Source: Physcomitrium patens (lineage: Eukaryota; Streptophyta; Bryopsida; Funariales; Funariaceae). Taken from it: a stretch of DNA of 64,000 nt. Positions 12,253 through 22,622 of this stretch are shown piece by piece; the first letter of the stretch is position 1; every line of letters starts with the position of its first letter. The translations under genes and the position numbers were made by a program. The DNA is taken from NCBI RefSeq assembly GCF_000002425.4, contig NC_037254.1, positions 11,472,263 to 11,536,262 of the forward strand, in the 5' to 3' direction. The notes beneath the pieces were generated by a model. It made no database searches, was not told the DNA's origin, and saw only the letters and a program-made list of their open reading frames with translations.

Positions 12253-13742
12253 ATGTTGTCTCCATTGCATGGTTTAGTTTTCGAATCTATAAACGAGAAA
12301 AGGAAGAAAGCGCGAATGCGGCCGAAGAATTTTGAAGAAATGGCAGATGTAGACAATGAGGAAATTCATGCGGATGAGGTGAGAGACGTGATTAAAGCTG
12401 AGCATGAAGAGTGTGAAGTTGGAAAACCGAAAAAGAAGAAGAAGCTAGATTGGCAGCCGCAGGTTGTGCCACAACTGAGCGGTGAGAATGAAGATGAGAG
12501 AGCACAGGGGGAAATGGATGGAGAGGTCCCAGAGCAAGCTTAGGCTGACCAAATGAATAGCAAGGACCAGGCTAACGTCCCGAGGGATGGAATGAGCGGC
12601 AAGGAAGGCAAGAAGACTAGCTTCACTATTGAGAATTTAGGAGGAATTGCTCAGGTTGAAGGGATTCTGAGTACCACCGCATTCGAGTCATTGCCGGTTT
12701 CAGAGCCCCCAAGAATATCCTGAAAGACACCAGGTTTACTCACCAGACTGAGGTATGAAATTCGGGAATCACATTGGGTAATTGAAGCGGAGAAAGGGAA
12801 ATGAATTTGGGTAGCGAGAGCAAGGTCATAACCTGTAGGCAGGCGGATGCATTGCGGGTGCTGTTGAGAGTCAGAGGTGTCAAGCAGGGGCAATAGCAGT
12901 TATGGTGCTGGATGAGGATTGGGTGTGCAGGAGTACATTTCTAGAGTGGGTCGAACGGCAAGTTTCTGATACCGGAGGAGCTGGGGTTCCTGAAGGATCT
13001 GAAGGTGGAGAGAGATTGTTTGAGATGGTGTGTAACGAAGAGGGGTTGACAATGAGAGGCAGGGACGTGGGAGGACCTGGTACTGGTTGATGGTGGTGGT
13101 GGATGGAATTGAGCGGACAGACGGTTGTTGTAGTTAAGTCGAGTTGTAGGGAATGATGACTGGTGGTTGTGGGTCCGGAAGGTTTGGTGGTTGGATTTCG
13201 GGGATGCAAGTGGTGGTTGATTTTGAGATGGGGTGGTGGATCGTGAAAGTAGAGGGGGAGACTGAAGTGGGTTGGTTTGTGTGCAGGGCGCAAAAGTGCC
13301 ATTGAACGAGTACGAGTTTCCATTGAACAAGATAGCGAATGTGCAGTCACAACTGGTAAGAATGTTGCATGAGATACTGGTGGGGGTGGTGAGGAAAAGG
13401 AATGGGCATGGCTTGGAGGATGAATGTTGTGGCATGGTGACAGAGGATTAGTGACATTAGAGCGTGCGGAGTAATAGTATGGTGGTTATGAAGAGGAATC
13501 GCGAACGGTGTGGTAGTGTAGGTCATGCGAGTCGTGGGTTGTGTTTTGGGTTGGTTGGAACGGTTGGGGTGTGCGTGGGAACGATCCAAGCATGGCGCGT
13601 GTGTGTGTGATAACAGGAAAAGCTGGTGGAGAAGAACTACTACCTGCATCAGTCGGCTCGTGATGCATACCGGTCTTACTTGCTGGATTACAACTCGCAT
13701 GCTATGAAAGACATATTCAACGTGCATCGGCTGGATCTACAG
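12253..13742 (+). pseudogene. DEAD-box RNA helicase pseudogene, DDX18/HAS1 type (plant RH27/RH51-like)
   Basis: Intron-containing broken copy of a nucleolar DEAD-box helicase used in 60S ribosome assembly. The first exon (from ATG 12,253) encodes a charged leader with a KPKKKKK nuclear-signal-like run. It has an in-frame stop at 12,541-12,543, then continues in frame to the pre-helicase Q region (ILSTTAFESLPVSEP, near 12,665-12,709). Next come a frame change and a GT donor at 12,753. The helicase core is almost gone: near 12,902-12,950 a VLDE remnant of motif II lies close to a VGRTA remnant of motif VI, then LIPEELGFLKDLK ends at 13,004. Two further exons are clean: 13,287-13,355 ([20 protein letters not shown]..) and 13,617-13,742 (EKLVEKNYYLHQSARDAYRS..), with correct borders. 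The final exon is not found before the AT-rich boundary near 13,975. Retained introns mean a segmental duplicate, not a processed copy. Confidence 0.88.
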
Positions 13743-14000
13743 GTACGGAATATGGGGATGCGGAGTGGTGTTAGATGTCCGGTGGGAAGTGATAGTGTAC
13801 AAGATGCAAGGCAGTGTAATGAGGGGTGCAGAGGAGCAGCAGTGTGAAGGTAGGAGTGTGCAGGTGGGAAGAGGTGTGGACGATGAGTGGATGGAGGATA
13901 TGAAAGCAGGAAAGGTGTAGAAGACGTGGGTGTTGTTGACAGAGTGGAGTGAAGTGTTAATGCGGATTTTTTAATATGAGAGATATGGTTTTTGATTCAT
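13743..14000. other. 3' flank of the helicase pseudogene up to the composition boundary
   Basis: A good donor (gtacgg) follows the last recognisable helicase exon, and about 230 G-rich bases resemble the other introns of this copy. The expected next exon, beginning with a segment like AVAASFCF, is not present. At about 13,965-13,980 the sequence switches abruptly to AT-rich retroelement DNA, which probably removed the end of the gene. Confidence 0.55.
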
Positions 14001-14760
14001 AACGTAATGGATTTTAGATTTATTCTACTTATATTTATCTTTTATTTGATACTTTTTATTTGGGTAATTATGTATATCCGTGATACATAAATAAGAGGAT
14101 TTAAAGACATATTTGATTGGACTTGATCAAAAAAGGTTGAATCAACAATCAACATTGATTTTATTCCTCAAAGTCAAAATTGCTTAAGCTTCAAAATAAT
14201 AGTTTGTTGTTGATCAAAAATTGCATCTTCTTCTTTTGGCACAAGATAAATACATTTAGAATAAATATTTGATAAACTTTGTTGTTTTTTTGGCTGATAA
14301 GTGATATGGAATATAAATCTTAACAAGAATATGTTTAAATGGACTTGATAACAATTCAAAATTCATATTAATATAAAATATTCAAGGTACTTGTGATTTG
14401 TATGAAAAGTAATTAAACTAAAAGCACCTTCTAGATGATGTTGCCATTCTTAAAAAGGATTTACAATAGCAAAAAGTTCTTTGTTGTAGATCTTATACTT
14501 GAGCTTAGATGCTAAAAAAAATTGTAAATAAAAACTAATAGATAAAGTTTGTCATGTGTTTCTATTTGTAATATTATTGTATCTAAAGTAAAGTCCAATA
14601 CTTTTGTTTTTGTACAATAATCTTTTAAAAAAGTCAATACGATATCAAATTGATTAGGAAATAAAAGTTGTCTTCAAAGCTTCAAATATTATTTTAGCTT
14701 CTTTATTCTACTTAAGTTTGTCTTTATATATTAAATGTGTAGATGAAGTTGTATTTTGAA
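14000..14760 (-). mobile_element. Ty3/gypsy fragment, LTR tail joined to RT/RNase H part (family G1)
   Basis: About 100 bases at 14,000-14,100 match the end of the G1 LTR (shared with about 16,950-17,050). They are followed at 14,130-14,760 by sequence matching the RNase H/RT-flanking part of the G1 copy at 18,420-18,960. The integrase section that normally separates these parts is not represented. It is an old, broken, internally shortened fragment. Confidence 0.65.
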
Positions 14761-16489
14761 AAAATAATTATAATAAAAATTTGATAGTAATTAAAAAATT
14801 TCAAAAAACATTCAACATATTTTTATTAATTTTAAAATTTTAGAATTTAAAATATTCTAAATTTTTTTAGGATCCATTATAAGGCCATCATTTGAAATGA
14901 TGTATCATACGAAGCCAACTTGAGAAGTGTAAAATATGTACTTTTTTATTTTGGCAAATAATACTACTCCTCTAAATTTGTGAAACACACATCAACCATG
15001 AAGTTTATGCTCTATTATATTTTTAGAATAGATTAAAATTTCATCAAAATAAAAAAATAATATAATCATCTAAAAATCCAAAATTATGTAATAAATTAAA
15101 CTAAAAGTCTCTTATTACATTAAAATTATAATGATACAAATTTATAATTCATGTCATATAAAATATATTTATATTGAGTAAAGTTTGTAACATAGCATTA
15201 TGATATTGATTACTATAATATTTTATGTATTTAAGTAAAAAAATATTATATTATGGTTTCTATAATCTTTTTATATCTTTAAAAAAAAGCTAGATCTTTT
15301 TAAAATTAGAAAAAAATTCTTTTAATAATAAAAAATATTGTATTAAATTTTAACTTGTTTAAATTTTTATTAGCCTTTTGGTTTTATTTCATATTTGTTT
15401 CTACAAAGACACTATTCTAGAGCTACCCACATTCACACCATATCACTATTTTTATTTTTTTAACTAGATTTATAAATCAATGTAGCTCTTGTATTCATTA
15501 GGATTAAGTATTTTTATTTTAATCTTTTGTTTATAGCTTTTTAGATATGTTTTTTTTCTCAGTTAAGTTTATCTTCACCTCATTTGCTAACTACTCTTTG
15601 CAAGTTTTGTTTGATTGCTACTTTGGTTTAGTTTTGTAGCTTTATCAACCTTCTAATCTTTAACTTGAATCCAAAAAAAGTAACAATTTTCTATTCCAAA
15701 GCTTCTTTTATCAACTCAACCTTTGCCTTAGAAATTATAAATTCCTTAACAATTATCAACTTTTCTTTTTTAGTCTTATAACATTGTCCAGATTACATTG
15801 AAGCTCCATCACTTTTTTCTCATTTACATCTAAGTTGAGCTTCTAAGTGTGTATATTGGTCCTTGATGTTATATCATCTTTTTCCTTTTGTGCTAAGTAG
15901 CTTTTAGATTTTACTCTCTCACTAGAAAATTGTTGCTTGTCTCACTTTAAGGCAACAAGTCTATCTTTTTTGCCATGTACAGTAGCTTTCTCTTTCTACA
16001 CTCAATATTTAAAGCCTTAAGCTTTTATTTCAAGCTTTTAGTAGCAACTTATCATGAACTTCTTACACTTTTTTATTATTGATACTAAAATTTGCTTTGG
16101 CCAATTTTAAAGTATCAATAATACTTTTTTTAGTCTTAGATGCATCTAATATTTAAATTTATTTAGATTGGAATTTATTTCAAGGCTATTGAACTTTGTG
16201 TTTAGATAAGCTATATGATGGACAATTTTGTCTGGTATTCCTAGAACTACTTTGAATTCTTCTAGTAATGAGATAAATTCTTTGTGTATGGTAACTTGTA
16301 ATATGTTTTACTTATATAATTCTTCTTCTATTGAATTCAATTTTTGCATAGCCGCAACCTATGCTCCACCTTTGAATAGAATTATCAATTTAAGTTATTA
16401 CTTTTATTTTCTTCATATACTCTTACAACATTTACTCATCCAAAAAATGTATGCATCTATTAAAGATTAGCTATAGAAATTAGATTTTC
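14761..16489. other. AT-rich DNA, no gene recognised
   Basis: About 1.7 kb with no open frame of note. On the minus strand, roughly 15,700-16,200 is rich in lysine, leucine and glutamate codons and has a coiled-coil flavour, which may be a relic of an element-encoded protein. I could not assign it. Confidence 0.3.
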
Positions 16490-17060
16490 AAAGTTACGAA
16501 TCTAAAAAAATCAAAGGATTAATACACCAATGTATCACTTAAAAAGATTAGCTAATCATTCAAAGATGGTATAATATTAAATAAAAATAGCTATTAATAA
16601 AGACAAAAAAACTAAAGTCTTTTGAAATAAGAGTAAAAATAAAAAAAGGCATTGATAAGAGTAAAAAAGGATGTATTCTTACTTCCATATATTATGTAAC
16701 TAAAAGCTACGTAGTAATGTTTTATAAGACCTCTAATACATGTCCAACTTGCAAGACATGCGCTTAACTTTTAAGACAAGTTTTTTTATATATGTCCTAT
16801 ATGGTTAGCTTGTACTACAAGCTACTAATATGTACAATATGTAACTAACTTATTGGCCAAATTACTAACCTATCAATCAATTATATATATGTCTAAAGTC
16901 AAATTTACATCTATAAAACTTATAAGAAGCTTTGCCATAAGATATTATCAAATTTATCTATACATATCTTAGACTTGATACTTCTTATTTAGGTAAACAT
17001 GTATATCCATGATATTATCTTTCTCTTATTTGTTGCATTTGTAAGATTTTTAGCTAGCTC
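16490..17060 (-). repeat. LTR copy of family G1
   Basis: Matches 1,360-1,960 in the same orientation and 49,915-50,600 in inverse orientation, position by position over several hundred bases. It lies on the 3' side of the integrase remnant, as expected for a 3' LTR of a minus-strand element. Confidence 0.7.
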
Positions 17061-19330
17061 CCATATGTATTCACTAATATCATATTTATGCTATTAAACA
17101 AGATATTTCAACTTATTTCAATGTTATCTTAAGTCTAAGACTTCTTCTACTTCATACTTTTAATTACTATCTACTTTTATAAGAGGAAATGACATTTGTC
17201 TTCTTCTTGGTATATCTATTGTCTTATATGACTCAAGAAAAGACACATAGAATTCAAGATGGATCTCAATAAACTCTAGTAGGTGTAATCAATAAGCAAT
17301 TGGATTAATTTGTTTATAAATAAGAAATGATCTAAGTCTATAATAATTTAACTTATTAAAAGAATAATTAATTTCAATATTACAACAAAGTAATCATATC
17401 TTATTATTCATGTAAAATTAAGATTATTTCTTACAATAAATATTAATATTTATCTTTTTTATTTATTTATTTATTTTTAGTTGTACCTTTATTATTTCAT
17501 GTGGTTTGAATAAGCAATTTATCAAATCTTTTGTTGTAAAATTATAAACTTTTAAAAAATCAAAAATATCAAATCATTAATAATAACCACAATTAACAAT
17601 AAAAGGTGTTTGTTGAGTAGAAGAATGTATTGTCTTATTATAAGCAAACTCTATCAATGGCAAAAAAGTTGTTAAATCATCTTAATGGTAATTGATGGTA
17701 TACCTCAAATATTGCTTTAAAACTTAATCCACTTATATTATTTATCCATCAATTTGAAGTTAAAAAGCTAAAAATAATTTTATGTCCATCTTCAATATCT
17801 TAAAAAAGATTCTTCAAAATCTTGATACTAATTGTATCCTTCTATCAAATATAATATTTTTTAGCAATCCATAATAGTCATAGATGTTATAAAGAAATAG
17901 TTTAGTTGTTTGTTTATTTGTGATAGATTTTGTATATAATACAAAATGAGCCATCTTGGTGAAACAATCTACAATTATGAATATAGAATCATATGAACTT
18001 GAAATTAGAAGATCCATTATAAAACCTATAGAAACAAAAAAACCATTGTTGTTTTGAAATAGTTAATGACTAAAGAAGTCTATAAGATTAATAACAAGGA
18101 ATTTTTAATCTTGAATAAATGTCATATGATTTTACAAAGTCTTTAATTACCTTCTATATTTGAAGCCACCAAAAATCTCTAGATATTAGATCTAAAGTCT
18201 TCTTGAATCCAAATGTCTAATTGTTGGAAAGTCATGATTAGCTTGAAAAACAATCTAATTGTTCTTTATCTTCTGAAATATATATATGCAACCTTGAAAT
18301 AGACTAGATTATTCTTGAACTTGAACTTAGAAGATTCACAAGACTTAAAAGAATTATTCTTAACATCATAAACACAAGGATAAAAGAACATACTCAATTG
18401 AACTTGCTTGAAATAGTTTGAATCAACAATCAATGTTATTTTCATTGCTCAAAGATCAAATTACTCTAGCTTCAAGAAGATTGTTCTTTATTAATCAAGG
18501 AATATGTTTCCTTCTTATGATATAAGATAAGAATGTATAAAAAAAGGCATCTAATAAATCCTCTTATTTTCTTGGTTGATAAGTGATTTTAATAAAGACA
18601 TGATATAATGGACTTAGTAACAATTCAAAACATATGTTGGCATGAAATACTTGAAGTCTTATAATTTGTATATAAGGTGATTAGACCAGAAGTACCTTCT
18701 AGATAATGACGCCATTCTTGAAATGAATCCAGAATTGCAAGACATACTTTGTTGTAGATCTTATAGTTGATTTTTATTATTAAACATTTCTTGGAATGAA
18801 AAGCTATTGGATGGAGTTTGTTATCTACTACCATTAGTAATAATATTGTATGGTAGGCAAAGTCTTTGGATAGGACAATGAAATCATCATAAACGGCAGC
18901 TTGCAATGCCTTTTGCATCAATTTGAAATTAAACAAATGTTTATTCTATGATGATGCTTCAATACAAGAAGTGCATTTAAAAACACATAATATTCTTTTA
19001 CAAGCACATCTTCTATATATACAACTTATTGACAACCTTTATTTGTCAAATAAGCAAAAAAATCTTTAGGATTACTAAAACTAAGATCAAAATAAATCAA
19101 GTCAAAAAAGAAAAAATCCATAATAGCCAATCAATACAAATATTTTAGTGATATTAGCCAAATGGTTTAAAAGGTCTATGCTATGATATTGACTCTTGGA
19201 CTAGAATCGTCTATTTTATAATCAAGCTTGGTGCTCACGTTGTAGTTGTTGAATCCTCATTTAATGTTGAAATGGCATCCAAATATGTATTCAATAGTTG
19301 CAAATATTTTGATTTTATATAAGAAGATGG
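16490..19330 (-). mobile_element. Ty3/gypsy element fossil, RT to 3' LTR (family G1)
   Basis: Minus-strand remnant lacking a visible gag end. From right to left: reverse transcriptase/RNase H section (18,625-18,936, containing VVDNKLHPIAFHSKK, the usual RT-RNase H connection), spacer, integrase core (17,814-18,017, with FIIVDCFTKMAHFV, typical of gypsy integrases) and a 3' LTR at about 16,490-17,060. It is the same family as 1-1,960, 14,000-14,760 and 49,915-53,990. Old and broken, with an ill-defined right end. Confidence 0.75.
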
Positions 19331-19900
19331 ACCTTCAAGTAATTAGAGAGCAAGTAATTTTATTGTAATTATTATGGATTAAAATGAGTTATTTCAAATA
19401 ATTTTTTTTTTTATGTTCTTTTATTCTTTTATTTAAAGTAGATTCAAAAGATGTAATTTAAGAGTCATTATTTTATAATATTTAGGATAATCTTCATACT
19501 CGTATATATATTTCCATGTTATATTTTTTTTTATTATGTATGGATTATTAAATTATGTAAAATAAATAATAGGACCTAAATAATCTAATTAAAATATGTC
19601 TATTAATACCTCTTATATAAGCAAATGATATCAATCATTTATAATATTAATACATAAGGAACTCACAAAATATATATTATCTATTAATAAGTACAAATAA
19701 AAAAATTTAGAATTACAACTTGTATTACAAAGTATGTGACAAAAAACACAAAAGACTTTTATAAAATGGAATGAAGTAAAATAGACAAATAAACTCATAA
19801 ACTTTAAGTACAACTAGAAAAAATGTATAATGAAAGAGCTCATCAAGTATTAATAGATTGAAATAAAAATAAAAAAAATTGGTAAATGATATTATAATGT

Positions 19901-19942
<42 letters not shown>

Positions 19943-19949
19943 AATATGT
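19331..19949. other. AT-rich spacer with (AT)n tract
   Basis: No gene seen. An AT dinucleotide run spans about 19,902-19,938. Confidence 0.6.
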
Positions 19950-20765
19950 CATATATTATATTGAAGAAGTTTTAATATAAATAAGAATATCTTTAAAAGT
20001 AATTTTTTTATATAAAGCAATAATCAAGTTGTAATATATAATTATAAAACTTAACAAATAATTATAATTATATAAGTAATTTATGTTATACAAAAAAAAT
20101 ATGCGTAAAAAATATTTTATTCTTGTAGTTTACACCATGTACCTAAAGCATTATATGTATTATATTTTGCATAGTAGAATTAAAAATTAGTGAAAATTGA
20201 TTCAAATATAATAATTTTATAAATCAAACTAAACATCATCACTTATGAATGGCAATGCATAAGACTATCATTAAAACTTATGCAAATTTGATATACAATC
20301 TTTATAATTATATCTAAAGCTCCAAATTTAATCCAAATTTTTCTCTTGAATATGCCTAACATGTATCTTAAGCTCCATTGTTTTCCATTTTGTTTACTAT
20401 CTCTATATTATATATTAGACTAGAAATTTCTTAAATTAGTTAATATTTCATTTTTTATATTGAAATTGTAAAAATATTATTCTTTCATTAAAGATCTTTT
20501 ATTCTTAATGCTATACATTTATTTTTTTCTTTATTTATCACAAGTTTTTTAAAACTTTATAATAAATGTATCTTTTATGTAAAAGAAACTTCTAATAAGT
20601 AGAAATTATATGCATAAAAAAAATATACATTCTACATCAAATTAAAAAGAACCTACTAACTAATATTAGGTACTAGGATGCATCTATTTATAAACTTGAT
20701 GTAGACTTTGTGATTGAGATAAAAAGAAGGTGATAGTTTGATGATAAAACATAAAGTAGATTTCT
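19950..20765. repeat. Dispersed ~0.8-kb repeat, copy 1
   Basis: Aligns end to end, in the same orientation, with 42,065-42,905. Shared words include gaagaagtttta, caagttgtaat, gtgattgagataaaaagaaggtgatagt-like sequence at the right end, and the intervening 600 bases with scattered substitutions. It has no open frame, so it is either a solo LTR, a non-autonomous element or part of a larger repeat. No convincing terminal inverted repeat was seen. Confidence 0.75.
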
Positions 20766-22622
20766 AAATACCTTCAAATGACCAATAACAAAAATCTAAA
20801 CAGACTAATCCAAGAGTGAAATACAAAAATTATGTTGACAAGATCAATAATGTCTCTATATTGCCTTGAACCAAGAATAGATTACAAACACTATGTTGAC
20901 AATCAAAGATGACTTTATACTGTCTGTTGGGTACAATGTCTGTTGATGGCAACACCTAAAACTTGCACTTTTGAGTGTAAAGCCAAGATGGTAAGTAAAC
21001 AAATTTTACCCTCAACAGATGACATCCATTCCTTGTTTAGATCAACGTACTGTTCAGTTTCATATCCTGCTACACCTAATACTCCATCCATGACACAACT
21101 ACTTCCAGCTGATTTAATACAATCCCCATGCCCCATGAATTGTTCCATTTTGAAACATGTGCTAAATTGAACAACTACATACATGTAGTCAACTCCCCGG
21201 CCCAAAAAGAGCAACCAATTACGTGACTTACAATGGATGCAACTTCTACACAGGTTTCGTTTCCTACAACACATGATTGCATCAAGATCGCTTCTTATCC
21301 TTCCGTTTGAAATGAGCACTGAAATCACACATGCTTTATAAGCTTTCCATACCAAGCTGGCATCCGACCATACCCACACAACGAATCGCGATACTTTAGA
21401 GTCTCATGCTACACTGCCCACCAATTTCACTCCAGCAATGCTTCGTCCACCCAACTCGCCAATACACATATCTTCCCAACATCACGTCCTTCCACGTATT
21501 CCTTCTCAATTCCCGTTTAAACTCATTCTTACAAAGATTCCACTAACCGGACTACCTCCACCATACCTTGCGATCGTTGTCAAACATGTGCAACATCGCC
21601 AATTCAAACCTCAACGGAAGCTAGATCTTACAAACGCTAGGTCTTCTCCAGTGTCCCCACAGAATTCCGACCGGTTCCTCTTGTTGGAACTCGACTAAAT
21701 GTTACACTCACATGAAGCTCAATCTCTGCAAATAAACAACAAACTCTGACAACCAATGCAACATCTGGGTAAATACCAAAAAAAAAAAAAAAAAAAAAAA
21801 AAACCCAAGGGTGCAATGCTACACAGCTGGCTCTAATTGCCCAGGATGCACACGCCCAGACCAGCAGGCATCATGTGTTTGCGAAGCATCGCATCAATAC
21901 AGCAATAAAAATCCCTAAGGTTCAAACGTTTGAATCGCATCAAAAACGACTAAAACGAACACTCATTACAAAATTTACAACTACTGCATATTGCTTAAAA
22001 CCTTCCTACACACACTAACATACTAAAAGTACATCTCACCATTTTAGAACCCCTCCGTCTGCATCTTTCCGTAGGATCACACCCAGGCGAGAGTCGTTGC
22101 GTCAAGATCCAGGCAGAACAACACGCTGTGCTTCACTCGAAATCATCGACAGACAGGCGCGTACACAAACACGCGCACCAACACCCAAAATTCATACCTA
22201 CTCAAAACACTACGTAAAAACTACTCCAAGCCGACCACTGCGTGGACCATCCTCGCCATTTTGACCCTGCGCTTCGCTCAAGCCCTTCCAAAATTCCATG
22301 CCCCTACAGTTTCCACCTTACCTATCAAAATTTTCCCTCTTTACCCTCTCCCTTCTTTCGCTACACCTCCACCCCACGGATGCCGCACGCTTCACATCCG
22401 GCACTCGCAACTCTCACACCCCCAGTCCCCCATAACAACCATGCTTACCACCTCCTGTGCTTGTGCGTCACAACGCAACCCCAGAATACCAATAGGGAGC
22501 GACTCTTCTTATTCCTAAAATCAGTGCACATTGCCGTACTTTACAAACCCGTAAACTCATCAACATCACTCCTGCCGTCCACTGGCCTCACCTAGCCATC
22601 CTACCCACACCTACGCCGACTA
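20766..22622. other. Downstream flank and probable 3' UTR of the BSL gene
   Basis: Composition rises from AT-rich to GC-richer at about 20,900. The part next to the BSL stop codon (about 21,700-22,622) probably contains its 3' UTR on the minus strand. A run of about 24 A on the plus strand at 21,780-21,803 would be a T run in the transcript. A 154-codon minus-strand frame at 20,915-21,379 is open but matches no family I know. Confidence 0.4.

Noticed and set aside
12880-13727. 156-, 164- and 126-codon minus-strand frames
   Set aside because: Antisense shadows of the G-rich introns and exons of the helicase pseudogene.
20915-21379. 154-codon minus-strand frame downstream of BSL
   Set aside because: No recognisable domain, no splice or homology support, and it lies where the BSL 3' flank is expected.
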